A stretch of DNA of 64,000 nt, taken from positions 1 through 64,000 of the forward strand of contig CBDCTC010000003.1 of NCBI GenBank assembly GCA_965222125.1. The letters are read 5' to 3'. Numbering within the stretch: position 1 is the stretch's first letter; the number at the start of each line of letters is the position of its first letter. A program made the position numbers and the translations under genes. Of the stretch, positions 49,394-58,171 are shown piece by piece. The stretch comes from CAZENU01 sp965222125. GTDB taxonomy: Bacteria > Chloroflexota > Dehalococcoidia > Lucifugimonadales > CAZENU01. A model generated the notes under the pieces. That model made no database searches. It was not told the DNA's origin and worked only from the letters and a program-made list of their open reading frames with translations.

Positions 49394-50179
49394 TTGGGCA
49401 ACGCGGTGGTCCTCGGTCTCGTTCAGGGCATCTTCGAGTGGCTGCCTGTCAGCTCCGAGGGGCTCGTCGCCGCTGCATACACGCTGCTCTACGACGCCGA
49501 TCTCGACGAGGCCGTCGGCTTCGCACTCTGGCTGCACCTGGGGACCGCTCCTGCGGCCCTCGTGGCCCTGCGTGGCGAAGTCCTCGAGCTCGCTCGCGGG
49601 CTGGTTGTGCGGCCGTTCAGACCCTCCCCGGTCCTCATCTACTTGGTCGCGGCGACCGTAGTCAGCGCGGCCGTGGCGTTCCCGCTGCTGCTGACGCTCT
49701 CGGAGCTGTCGTCGGCGCTGGGCGGCGGCGCGATGCTGGTGGTCGGGGCCGCCATGCTGGTGACCGGCGCGGTGCAGCTCCGCCGGCCGACCGTAGGCAC
49801 TCGCACGAGGGACGACGCGCGTGCCGTCGACGGCATTTTCGCCGGCGTCGCCCAGGGTGTAGCGGTCGTGCCCGGACTGAGCCGCTCGGGACTGACGGTG
49901 GCCGTCCTGCTGGGCCGTCGACTTGAAGGCCGCGAGGCGCTGACGCTGAGTTTTCTGATGAGCGTGCCGGCGAGCCTCGGAGCCGCCCTCTACATCGTCG
50001 TGTTCTCCGAGGTCGAGATCGGCGCCGAGGCGGCCGTCGCGGCCGTCGTCGCCTTCGGAGCGGGGCTCGTGACGATAAGGTTGCTCCTCGGGCTGGCCAC
50101 ACGGGTCAACTTCGCCGGCTTCGCGTTAGCGGTCGGCGCCGTCATGGCGGGCGGCGCCCTCTGGGACCTGCTCCGATGA
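49394..50179 (+). CDS. uppP: Undecaprenyl-diphosphatase (UppP/BacA)
   Basis: 261 residues, TTG start. Both signature loops are present: LVQGIFEWLPVSSEG (QGxxEWLPVSS, near residue 8-22) and the PGLSRSG loop (in GVAQGVAVVPGLSRSG). At least seven hydrophobic helices. UppP dephosphorylates C55-PP for peptidoglycan and other glycan carriers and gives bacitracin tolerance. The neighbourhood shows no glycan gene, and a nucleotidyltransferase follows after 22 bases. Confidence 0.93.
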   Translation: MGNAVVLGLVQGIFEWLPVSSEGLVAAAYTLLYDADLDEAVGFALWLHLGTAPAALVALRGEVLELARGLVVRPFRPSPVLIYLVAATVVSAAVAFPLLLTLSELSSALGGGAMLVVGAAMLVTGAVQLRRPTVGTRTRDDARAVDGIFAGVAQGVAVVPGLSRSGLTVAVLLGRRLEGREALTLSFLMSVPASLGAALYIVVFSEVEIGAEAAVAAVVAFGAGLVTIRLLLGLATRVNFAGFALAVGAVMAGGALWDLLR

Positions 50180-50201
50180 CGGTTGTGAGGAGCCACCGTT
50201 C

Positions 50202-50588
50202 ATGACGACTATTCGACGGTTCGCGGATGACGTTCTCGCGACGCTCCAGCAGCACCTGGCTCCGGCGGAGGTGACCGTTCGCGGATCTCTTCTCTCAGGC
50301 GACGCCGACGAATACAGCGACGTCGACCTTCACTCGCGGGTCCGCCGTCGGCTGGACCAGGAGTTCTTCGACTCCCTCACAGCATGCCTCACGGAGCGGT
50401 TGGGTAGCCTGCCGGTGAGGTACGACCCTGACTACAGGAACGACGCGCAGGCTCAGGTCCTCAAGATCACGCTCCACGAGTTCCCGATCTTCCGGGGCCT
50501 TCCGGGGACTGTGATACGATGGGTGCCCGCCGCGGATAGGCCGACCTTCGCGGCGACCAGGCCCGTCTGCGCTGGAGGTGCGCCATGA
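50202..50588 (+). CDS. Small nucleotidyltransferase-domain protein (MNT-like)
   Basis: 128 residues. The polymerase-beta-type signature is VRGSLLSGDADEYSDVDLHSRV: Gly-Ser, then Asp-x-Asp (SDVDL) for the metal site. The remainder is a short helix-strand region. Size fits minimal nucleotidyltransferases of antitoxin MNT or aminoglycoside type, but no HEPN partner gene is next to it. Its stop overlaps the ATG of the next gene (ATGA), so it is coupled to the carbohydrate-active-like genes, which is odd for an MNT antitoxin. Confidence 0.7.
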   Translation: MTTIRRFADDVLATLQQHLAPAEVTVRGSLLSGDADEYSDVDLHSRVRRRLDQEFFDSLTACLTERLGSLPVRYDPDYRNDAQAQVLKITLHEFPIFRGLPGTVIRWVPAADRPTFAATRPVCAGGAP

Positions 50589-52333
50589 CCAGTCGGACGA
50601 CCGTGTCCATAATCACGCCGATGACGCCGCCCCGGTGGGCGCTGCTCGAACGCGAGGTCATCCGCGCCCAGGCCCGCGCCTGCGAGGAGTTTTTCGAACA
50701 CTACTTCGACGAGCGCGGCTATCTCCTCTGCGTTCCGCGCTGGTCCGGCGACGACGGCGCGGATGATGCCGCGGAGAACTTCGCCAACTGGACGACGCTG
50801 CACGCCCTGGGCGCTCCCGACGTGGTGCTGGAGCTGTACAAACGCGCCTGGGACGGCCACATCAGGCAATACACCGAGGCCAAGACCGTCGACGTGCCGT
50901 TCGCCCGCGACGGCATGTACTTCAAAGAGTTCCCCGTGATGTTCGACTGGATGCACACCGGTGAGGGGCTGACCGCCTTCATGCTCGAGGGCCTGTCCGA
51001 TCCCCAAGACCGCAAGCTGATCGCGCGCACCAGGCGCTTCGCCGGCTTCTACATGGGCGACGACGCCGTAGCCGACAACTACGACCCGGAACGGAAGCTC
51101 ATCCGCAGCATGTTCAACGGCAGTCGGGGCCCCATGCTGCGCAAGTCGACGGCGGTCGACTGGGCGGGCGACCCGATCGAGGTCGAGGGGCGCTTCGTCC
51201 CGCTTCACGGCGAGTCGAGCTACGAGCAGATGCTGGAGCACTTCAAGGACTACAACGACGTCGCCGGCGACCACCCGCTGAACCTGGGCACCACGACTCT
51301 GGCACTGAACGCCTACATGCTCACCGGAGAGGAGCGGTACCGGGACTGGGCCCTCGAGTACGTCGACGCGTGGATGGAGCGCTTCGAGGCCAACGGCGGC
51401 ATCATCCCGACCAACATCGGGCTGGACGGCACCATAGGCGGCGAGTGCGGCGGCAGGTGGTACGGCGGCGTATACGGCTGGGCTCACTCTACCCTGGACC
51501 CCGCCACCAATCAGATCAGGCACCGTCCCAGCTTCCAGATACGGTCCCACTACGGCTTTGCCAACGCGCTGCTGCTGACGGGAGACCGACGGTACGTCGA
51601 GCCTTGGAGCCGGATGATCGACCTGGTCAACGAGAACAGCAAGACCGCCGACGGCCGGACCCTGTACCCGCACATGTACGGCGACGAGGGGTGGTACGAC
51701 TACAGGCCGGAGCCGTTCGACGCGGGCGCCCTGCAGTCCTACTACTGGACGATGGACCGCCGGGACCTCGACCGGCTGCCGATGACCGGGTGGACCGCCT
51801 ATCTGCACGGCAAGGACCCCGACTACCCGGAGCGCGCGCTGACGGACGCCCTCGAAGACGTCAGATCGCGTATGGAGGACATGTACCGCGACACCGCCTC
51901 GGAGGACACGCGGATGTCCGACGATCCCAACAGGATCAATCCGGCCCTGGTTGGCAGCCTGATCGAGCTGATGCTCGGAGGACTGCCCACCGCCCACGAG
52001 GGGTACCCGCTCCACTCCAGGCTGCGCTACTTCGACCCGGGGCGGCGGCGCGCGGGAGTCCCGGAGGACGTCGCCGCCCTCGTCGACGAGCTGACGGCGG
52101 ACAGCGTCTCGGTCACCCTGGTGAACGTCAACCAGGTGGAGGCCCGCACCGTGGTCGTGCAGGGCGGCGCCTACTCCGAGCACCAGGTACTCACCGCCTC
52201 GGCGGGAGACCAGGAGACGCCGGTCGACGCCGGTCGCTTCACGGTCCGCCTAGCCCCCGGCGCGGGCGGGCGGCTGGTCATTCGCACCAAGCGCTACGCG
52301 AACAGCCCGACCCTGACCTTCCCCTGGAGCTAG
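50585..52333 (+). CDS. Alpha/alpha-barrel carbohydrate-active-like protein
   Basis: 582 residues, unknown family. Multiple helical hairpins with aromatic and acidic residues (AWDGHIRQYTEAKTVDVPFA, KEFPVMFDWMHTGEGLTAFM, YRDWALEYVDAWMERFEANG) resemble six-hairpin toroid glycosidases or lyases. The C-terminal 100 residues are a beta-sandwich (VSVTLVNVNQVEARTVVVQG). No signal peptide is seen, so it acts in the cytoplasm or by unknown export. It is linked to the next GH32-like gene, with 55 bases between. Likely role: breakdown of a sugar or uronide polymer; the substrate is unknown. Confidence 0.6.
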   Translation: MTSRTTVSIITPMTPPRWALLEREVIRAQARACEEFFEHYFDERGYLLCVPRWSGDDGADDAAENFANWTTLHALGAPDVVLELYKRAWDGHIRQYTEAKTVDVPFARDGMYFKEFPVMFDWMHTGEGLTAFMLEGLSDPQDRKLIARTRRFAGFYMGDDAVADNYDPERKLIRSMFNGSRGPMLRKSTAVDWAGDPIEVEGRFVPLHGESSYEQMLEHFKDYNDVAGDHPLNLGTTTLALNAYMLTGEERYRDWALEYVDAWMERFEANGGIIPTNIGLDGTIGGECGGRWYGGVYGWAHSTLDPATNQIRHRPSFQIRSHYGFANALLLTGDRRYVEPWSRMIDLVNENSKTADGRTLYPHMYGDEGWYDYRPEPFDAGALQSYYWTMDRRDLDRLPMTGWTAYLHGKDPDYPERALTDALEDVRSRMEDMYRDTASEDTRMSDDPNRINPALVGSLIELMLGGLPTAHEGYPLHSRLRYFDPGRRRAGVPEDVAALVDELTADSVSVTLVNVNQVEARTVVVQGGAYSEHQVLTASAGDQETPVDAGRFTVRLAPGAGGRLVIRTKRYANSPTLTFPWS

Positions 52334-52388
52334 GACGCCCTTCGTTCAGGAACGGCGGCCCCGTGCCTCAGGCCGCGAGGAGACAGAC

Positions 52389-53930
52389 ATGGCACTGATC
52401 GACATCGGCTCCCAGAAGCAACTCCTGTTCGACCACCACGTCATCGAGAGCCTGACGTATGCGAAGCAGGGCATGAATCGCGCCATCAAGGCCGACGACA
52501 ACCCGGTCGTCCGGCGCGACCGCCCGTGGGAGGGCACTCACATGAGGCCCCTCTGCACCGTCTTCGACGAAGAGGCCGGGCTGTTCAAGATGTGGTACCG
52601 CTCCTCGACCATTACGGTGCGGGTCGAGAACGGCGTGCCCGTACTCGGCGGGCCCGACGGCATCGTCGTCGACGAACGGGACAGGCGCATCTGCTACGCG
52701 ACTTCTAGGGACGGCTTCGACTGGGACAAGCCCGAGATGGGCATGGTCGAGTTCGACGGCTCCACGCGCAACAACATCCTGCCGCTCGAGGAGGAGTCCC
52801 TGGACGCGCCCGGCGGGCCGTCCTTCCTCGACACCCACGACCCGGACCCCGCGCGGCGCTACAAGGGCATGGTCAGAGTCGGCGATACGACCAGCCAGGG
52901 GATGCAGTACCACCTGTACCACTCGCCCGACGGCATATCCTGGACGCCGGACCCCGCGAACCCAGTCATCGACACGACGCCAGAGTTGGGGCGCTGGCAA
53001 GGCCGGTTCCTCGGCTGGGACCCGATCCGCGAGACCTACCACGTGACGATGGAGTGCAGCCACCACTGGAGGGCGCCCCTCGGGAAGCGGCTCATCGGCC
53101 GGGCCGAGAGCCCCGACATGGTCCACTGGAGCGAGCCCGAGCTTATACTGGCGCCCGACGATCAGGACTTCCCCGACACCGAGTTCTACAGCATGCCGCT
53201 CGTCGCATACGAGGGCGTCTACGTCGGCATGCCGTGGATTTTCCGCACGACGAACACGACCCACCACCCGGAGCTGGCCTTCAGCCGGGACGGCGCACGC
53301 TTCCGAAGGGACTACCGGGAGCCGTTCATCCCCTTCGGCGGCGCCGCCGTTGACTTCGACTCCAACAACATCCACGTGCAGGACATCATCGTCCACGGCG
53401 ACAGGGTCTTGATCTACTACCTCGGCGAAAACTGGAGGGCGCCCCAGACGTACTTCGACGTCGGCGCGGACAAGGCGACTGGGGGCATAGGCCTTGCGAC
53501 CTGCCGGCTCGACGGCTTCGTGTCGGTCGACGGCGGCAACGGCTGGGTAGAGCACACGGGCCTCGACGACGACCTGATCGACATTTCGGGCAAGGACTAC
53601 CTCTTCCAGCGGTCGGTCGGCCCGTCCTCCTTCAGCCAGATGGCCACGCGGACGTTCAGCTTCGCCGGCTCCGGCCTCTACCTCAACGAGACGATCACGC
53701 CGCTCGCCGCGGGGCCCGGCCCCGGCGAGATACGCGTCGAGGTGCTGAAGTCCAACTACAAGCGACTGCCCGGCTTCACCTTCGACGACTGCGACCCGAT
53801 CACCGGCTCCGGCCTCGCCCGGCGGGTGACGTGGAACGGCAACGGCGACCTTGGGGCCCTCGCGGGCAGGCCGGTGAAGCTGCGGTTCTACTTCAAGAAT
53901 GCCAAGCTCTACTCGTTCCAGTTCAAATAG
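52389..53930 (+). CDS. GH32/GH43-like five-bladed propeller protein
   Basis: 513 residues with repeated beta-blade patterns: FKMWYRSS, YHLYHSPDGISWTPDPANP, YHVTMECSHHW, SPDMVHWSEPELIL, VYVGMPWIFRTTNTTHHPELAFS. Trp/Asp-rich motifs like these are typical of the GH32/43/62/68 fold. The C-terminal 110 residues form a beta-sandwich (GEIRVEVLKSN, LGALAGRPVKLRFYFKNAKL), as in GH32 module C. Exact catalytic Asp and Glu cannot be assigned by eye. Together with the preceding toroid protein this looks like a small sugar-degradation module. Confidence 0.7.
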   Translation: MALIDIGSQKQLLFDHHVIESLTYAKQGMNRAIKADDNPVVRRDRPWEGTHMRPLCTVFDEEAGLFKMWYRSSTITVRVENGVPVLGGPDGIVVDERDRRICYATSRDGFDWDKPEMGMVEFDGSTRNNILPLEEESLDAPGGPSFLDTHDPDPARRYKGMVRVGDTTSQGMQYHLYHSPDGISWTPDPANPVIDTTPELGRWQGRFLGWDPIRETYHVTMECSHHWRAPLGKRLIGRAESPDMVHWSEPELILAPDDQDFPDTEFYSMPLVAYEGVYVGMPWIFRTTNTTHHPELAFSRDGARFRRDYREPFIPFGGAAVDFDSNNIHVQDIIVHGDRVLIYYLGENWRAPQTYFDVGADKATGGIGLATCRLDGFVSVDGGNGWVEHTGLDDDLIDISGKDYLFQRSVGPSSFSQMATRTFSFAGSGLYLNETITPLAAGPGPGEIRVEVLKSNYKRLPGFTFDDCDPITGSGLARRVTWNGNGDLGALAGRPVKLRFYFKNAKLYSFQFK

Positions 53931-53993
53931 GGAGCGGCCGATTGGCGCAACGCTGCGGGAGCGCCGGCGGCTTGGGGGAAGCCTTTCGCGGTA

Positions 53994-54246
53994 CCCAAAT
54001 CTCCCACCTCCGTCATTCCCGCGACCGGAGACCTTTGAACAACCGTCCTTCCCGCGAAGGCGGGAATCCAGGGTTGGGGGTTCCCCGCTAGAAATGCTAG
54101 CCATCTCCGGCACGCTGTCTCCCACAGTGGGAGTTACGCAAAGGTTTCCGAACGCGGGGATCCATCCCCGACTGGGCGCGCCACTATGACACCGGGAGCA
54201 GTCCGTCATGCCGGCCGGCCCAATCAGGTGGGGAATCCAGGGGTAG
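53994..54246. repeat. Hairpin-rich repeat family A, copy 3 (complete, inverted)
   Basis: The longest copy. In inverted sense it starts GGATTCCCCACCTGATTGGG, then GGCCGGCCGGCATGACGGAC, a CGGGGATGGATCCCCG hairpin, CTCCCACTGTGGGAG, CTAGCATTTCTAG, TTCCCGCCTTCGCGGGAA and GCGGGAATGACGGAGGTGGG. Each short inverted repeat is a small stem. It follows the GH32-like gene stop after about 60 bases. Confidence 0.85.
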
Positions 54247-54250
54247 CTGC

Positions 54251-54353
54251 TCGGAGTTGAGGCTCCTACGACCCGTTCATCCCGAGTAGCGCCGATGCTT
54301 TGAGCGGCGCTACTCGAGGGACGCAGGCTGGTCCGACCAAACGTGAACCCTTA
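54251..54353. repeat. Intergenic repeat family B, copy 4 (inverted)
   Basis: GGAGTTGAGGCTCC, ACGACCCGTTCATCCCGAGT and AGCGCC here are the inverse of 2567-2606. A further stem GAGTAGCGCCG (54284-54294) pairs with CGGCGCTACTC (54305-54315) around about 10 bases. The distal TGGTCCGACCAAACGTGAAC continues toward the adjacent gene's stop. Confidence 0.7.
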
Positions 54354-55517
54354 CTACCTCTGCAGGACCTCGACGAGCCGTTGGGCTACGAGCTCCTCCT
54401 CGCCGTCCTCCAGCGTGTAGAAGAAGAGCCTGACGGCGTCATCGGCCGCGGCCCGCGCCAGCACGGGCGGCTCGCCGTCGTGCAGCGCCTCCACGACCTG
54501 GTGCGCCGTCTTGCCCAGCGCCGGGTCGAAAAAGACCAACAGGTACGATCCGTAGAAGCCGTGCGAGATGATCGTAGCCTCGGTGCGGGCCAACGGGAGC
54601 GGCCTGAGTGCGTCCTCCACGACCGACAGCATCCGGTCGAACCGGATGAACCGGTCCTCGAAGTTTGTGTCCAAGAACCACGTTTCCAGCGCGGTCGCCA
54701 GGGCGACGATCTGCTGGCGGTCCGACTTCATCGTCCGCCCGATGCCCATGGCGCCCCTGGGCGCCGTGAAGCAGTGGGCAAACGCGGCCTCGACCAGGTC
54801 CTTGCGCCCGCACAGGATGCCGCTGGCGTTGGGGCCGCCGACGTACTTGCCCCCGAAGCTGGCCAGGTCGCTCACCTGTGCCACCCGCCGGAAGTGCTCC
54901 AGCGGGTACACTTCCGAGGCGCCGTCGACGATCACCGGGACGCTGTGGGCGTGGGCGATCTCCACGACCTCGTCGAGCGGCACGTTCTCGCCCTCTCGCG
55001 GCGCGTCGTCGTAGAGGCCAGTGTTGTCCCCGAAGGGCGGCCACGGCTGGAAGACGGCCGCCGTCCGGTCGCCGAAGGCCGCCTCGAGCTGCTCGCGGCT
55101 GCAGCCCTCCGCGTCCCCGACCTCGACGAGCCTCGCGCCGGCGGACCGCAGACACCGGTCGTAGGTGCGCAGGTGCTTCCTCTGCACCAGCACCTCGTTC
55201 TTCAGCCCCGTCGTGTCCGGTAGCTGCTCGATCCTGTCGGGGTCGTCCCCGGCGATGATCGCGGCAGTGCCCAGGGCGAGCGCGGCCGCTCCGCCGCTCG
55301 TGATGAGCGCGCCCTCGGTGCCGAGAATACCCGCGGCCATGTGGCCGGCGCCGACCAGCAGGTCGTTCATCCGCACGAACCCCTGGCTGGCGGCGTCCAT
55401 CGCGTCCCGGACGTGAGGCGGAGGGGCCGAGCCGCCGACGCCTGTGCTGGTGCCGATCGTGTTGATCGCGCCCCGCGCCCCGAACCGCCGAAATATATCC
55501 GCGTTTTCGTTAGGCAA
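54354..55517 (-). CDS. SelA/DgaE-like PLP-dependent enzyme
   Basis: 387 residues from TTG 55517, with GGAGGT eight bases upstream; the frame back to 55964 is the shadow of the next gene. PLP-dependent fold type I of the SelA/D-glucosaminate ammonia-lyase type: FRRFGARGAINTIGTSTGVGG, SGGAAALALGTAAIIAG, PVIVDGASEVYPLEHFR and the PLP-Lys segment ASFGGKYVGGPNASGILCG. SelA makes Sec-tRNA; these relatives usually do other beta-eliminations. It is probably not SelA itself (shorter, lacks clear tRNA-binding N domain). Confidence 0.72.
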   Translation of the reverse strand: MPNENADIFRRFGARGAINTIGTSTGVGGSAPPPHVRDAMDAASQGFVRMNDLLVGAGHMAAGILGTEGALITSGGAAALALGTAAIIAGDDPDRIEQLPDTTGLKNEVLVQRKHLRTYDRCLRSAGARLVEVGDAEGCSREQLEAAFGDRTAAVFQPWPPFGDNTGLYDDAPREGENVPLDEVVEIAHAHSVPVIVDGASEVYPLEHFRRVAQVSDLASFGGKYVGGPNASGILCGRKDLVEAAFAHCFTAPRGAMGIGRTMKSDRQQIVALATALETWFLDTNFEDRFIRFDRMLSVVEDALRPLPLARTEATIISHGFYGSYLLVFFDPALGKTAHQVVEALHDGEPPVLARAAADDAVRLFFYTLEDGEEELVAQRLVEVLQR

Positions 55518-55700
55518 GTCGCCCGACCTCCGTGGTGACTGCCCCGCAGTATACGCAGCCCCGCGCCGGCCGGCTCCTTGATCCCAGTCGTCCTCGGTTG
55601 TCCACGGTGTCGATCGACACCGTGGACCGGATCTGCCAGCGCAGGCCCCCGACTCCTCAAGGCGCACATTTGTGCTATGCTGTGCGCCGCAGCCCCCTGA

Positions 55701-57038
55701 GTGTACGTGGGAAGGAGCGTCGCTCTGCTTAGGAAACGGTATCACGAGATCAGGGACCCGATCCACGGCTTTGTAAAGCTGGATAGTGACGAACGGCGCG
55801 TTCTCGATTCGCCTGCAGTCCAGCGGCTCAGGAACATCCATCAACTGGCGATGTCTTACCTTGTGTACCCGGGAGCGACGCACAAACGCTTCGAGCATAG
55901 TCTGGGCGTCATGGAGTTGGCTGGAAAGGTCTTCGATGTGGTGACGGCCCCGGACAACATTCACGAGTCGTTCAGACAGACGGTCTTGAACTTCACCGAG
56001 GACGAGAAGACTTACTGGCGCAAGGTTCTCAGAATGGCTGCCCTATGTCACGACATAGGCCACCTCCCGTTCTCCCACGCTGCCGAGACAGAATTACTCC
56101 CGCGAGGCAGGAGCCACGAGTCGATCACGGTCGACCTGATCCTGGGAGACCTCATGGCTGAGATTTGGAATTCAATGACCCCGCCACTGCGGCCTCTGGA
56201 CATCGCGAAAGTTTCCGTGGGCCAGAAATATGTACCAGACGAAGAATTCGCGGACTGGGAGAAGCTTCTCTACGAGATCATTGGAGGCGATGCGCTGGGC
56301 GTAGACAGGGCGGACTATCTTCTGCGAGACTCACACCATGCTGGCGTGGCGTATGGAAGGTTCGACCATTACCGGCTTATCGAATCCATGAGGATTCTTC
56401 CGGCAAGTGGGCGGTCCGACGCGCTTGCGCTCGGTGTCGAGTTTGGTGGCATCCACTCGACCGAGGCTCTGCTACTGGCCCGATACTTCATGTTCATGCA
56501 GGTGTACCATCATCATGTCAGAGTGGCTTACGATCTGCATCTGGAGGAGTTCCTCAGAGATTGGCTTCCAGGAGGACTATTCCCGGAAGACTGGGACAGC
56601 TTGAAGAGCCTGACCGATAACGAGATACTGAGCGCCATCTCCGAGTCGGCTCGAGATCAGACCGCCCCAGGCCACGATCCTGCCCGCCGCATTGTGAATC
56701 GCGGGCATTTCCGACGTGCCTATGCGCCGACTCTTGGCGATAAAGAGATAAATGACGATCCAGTCTCGGCCGTAGCCGCCGCGTGCGTTAAAGAATTTGG
56801 GGAACATGCCGTCCGCCAGCGAACGTTCCCGCCGCGATCAGGACCGGTGACTGACTTTCCGGTGTTGGACTCGGAGGGCAACGTGGAGTCCTCCAACGCG
56901 CTTTCGATTCCCCTGAAGCAGATTCCTGTCGTCGATGTTGGATATGTGCTGATCGACCCCAACAAGGCTGCCGATGCGATAGGTTGGCTCCAGTCGGAAA
57001 AGGACTCGATTCTCCACCGTGCGGCGAATGGAGGCTGA
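55701..57038 (+). CDS. HD-domain phosphohydrolase (YwfO/dGTPase-like)
   Basis: 445 residues by the GTG at 55701. GGAAGGAG (55709-55716) points to a CTG at 55725 eight bases on, so the start is uncertain. HD signature: HKRFEHSLGVMELAG and ALCHDIGHLPFSHAAE, plus the distal Asp in GGDALGVDRADYLLRDS. dGTPase-like HD proteins hydrolyse nucleotides; Bacillus YwfO is a relative. A downstream YwgA-like gene starts three bases after the stop, and in Bacillus ywfO and ywgA are also adjacent, so this is a conserved pair. Codon usage is visibly less GC-rich than the flanks. Confidence 0.85.
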   Translation: MYVGRSVALLRKRYHEIRDPIHGFVKLDSDERRVLDSPAVQRLRNIHQLAMSYLVYPGATHKRFEHSLGVMELAGKVFDVVTAPDNIHESFRQTVLNFTEDEKTYWRKVLRMAALCHDIGHLPFSHAAETELLPRGRSHESITVDLILGDLMAEIWNSMTPPLRPLDIAKVSVGQKYVPDEEFADWEKLLYEIIGGDALGVDRADYLLRDSHHAGVAYGRFDHYRLIESMRILPASGRSDALALGVEFGGIHSTEALLLARYFMFMQVYHHHVRVAYDLHLEEFLRDWLPGGLFPEDWDSLKSLTDNEILSAISESARDQTAPGHDPARRIVNRGHFRRAYAPTLGDKEINDDPVSAVAAACVKEFGEHAVRQRTFPPRSGPVTDFPVLDSEGNVESSNALSIPLKQIPVVDVGYVLIDPNKAADAIGWLQSEKDSILHRAANGG

Positions 57039-57041
57039 CTA

Positions 57042-57581
57042 ATGGGACGTATGACGCAGCCCGAGCGCAGAAAGTTGATCTGCCATCTTGTGGCGAGAAT
57101 GCGAGAGCATGACAGCTGGGCAGGAGAGACGCACATCCAGAAGTGCGTCCTGTTCTTGCAGAAGTTGCTGGGCGTTCCGACGGGGTATCAATTCGTGCTA
57201 TACCTTCATGGCCCATTCAGCTTCGACCTCAGGAGCGAGCTCGCTCTCATGAGGGCCCGGCTGCAGTTGGACGTGGAACCCAACCTTTCCTACGGGCCTT
57301 CGTTCACTCTAGGTGTGCGGGGCAAGCTGGCAATGAAGTTCCCGACCGGCTATGAGGATGCGATCGACACCATTGCCCGGGAGGTCTCAGTCGAAGACAC
57401 ACGCGCTCTGGAGCGTCTCTCGACAGCGTTCTTCCTGCAGGACAAGTACCCTTCGCGAAACGCCAGCCGGGCCGCCGAAGAGATTAACCGGCTAAAGCCG
57501 CACATAAGCGTCGAACAGGCCCTCCGGGCCATTGAGGACGCCAACGAACTTCGGCAGCGGGTAACTGCTACTGAGGTTTGA
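57042..57581 (+). CDS. YwgA-like small protein paired with HD phosphohydrolase
   Basis: 179 residues. The segment THIQKCVLFLQKLLGVPTGY, then FVLYLHGPFSFDLRSELALM, matches the YwgA-type fold (helix, then YxHGPYSxxL). YwgA is uncharacterised; its outline recalls Panacea/SocA-like antitoxin domains, though this is only an impression. It is helical and soluble at the C terminus. Tight coupling to the HD gene suggests a toxin-antitoxin-like or regulatory pair; no experiment supports that. The GC-poor composition matches its partner. Confidence 0.7.
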   Translation: MGRMTQPERRKLICHLVARMREHDSWAGETHIQKCVLFLQKLLGVPTGYQFVLYLHGPFSFDLRSELALMRARLQLDVEPNLSYGPSFTLGVRGKLAMKFPTGYEDAIDTIAREVSVEDTRALERLSTAFFLQDKYPSRNASRAAEEINRLKPHISVEQALRAIEDANELRQRVTATEV

Positions 57582-57650
57582 CGCCGGGGGTTGCGTCGTT
57601 CATGCGAATCCCCGGCCCACAGCCTGCGGGCGTTCTCATGACGACATGAC

Positions 57651-57685
57651 GGCGCCGGCTCGGTCTGACGAACGCGGCCGGCGCC
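57651..57685. terminator. Possible bidirectional hairpin between convergent genes
   Basis: GGCGCCGGC (57651-57659) and GCCGGCGCC (57677-57685), a 9-base perfect stem with a 17-base loop, between the convergent YwgA-like gene and a small membrane-protein gene. No T tract on either side. Confidence 0.35.
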
Positions 57686-57746
57686 GCGAGCGGGTCTAGA
57701 GTATCAGCCCGGGGCTCAAGATGTCGGGCTCTTTGGACGGAGAGCG

Positions 57747-57971
57747 TTAGTCGGAGGTGGTGTCTCGCTTGAACTCTTCTTCGAACTGCTCGCGCTCTCG
57801 GAGCGAACGCTTATGCCAGAAGATCCAGGCGACAAGGCCGATGATCCACGCGGCGGCCGCGAGCATCAGCCCTTCGGGGCCGGCCCGCTCGTACCTCAGC
57901 GCTGCGTTCATCGTGAGTGAAAGGAGAACGCAGACGATGAACGATATGATTACAATTTTGCCGAAACCCAT
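57747..57971 (-). CDS. Small membrane protein, two helices
   Basis: 74 residues: helix one IVIISFIVCVLLSLTMNAAL, a short charged loop, helix two AAAWIIGLVAWIFWH, then a charged C-terminal tail (KRSLREREQFEEEFKRDTT). The charge pattern suggests both ends are cytoplasmic. No family is recognised. It stands alone, minus strand, between the YwgA-like gene and tlpA-like. Confidence 0.55.
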   Translation of the reverse strand: MGFGKIVIISFIVCVLLSLTMNAALRYERAGPEGLMLAAAAWIIGLVAWIFWHKRSLREREQFEEEFKRDTTSD

Positions 57972-58171
57972 CGTGCCCCTCCTTGGGGACGGCCGTTACT
58001 TGCCCGCCACTCCGTTGATCCAGGTAGGGCGGGCCAAGTCCCTTTTGTCGCGGGACATAATACCACCTTTGCGGGATGCGTGGTCGTAACTCGTCGAGGC
58101 GTAGCCACGCCCATTCGCCGTCGACCTCAATCCGGGAACCAGGCTCGGTGGCGTTCGGGTCGAGGGGCCGT

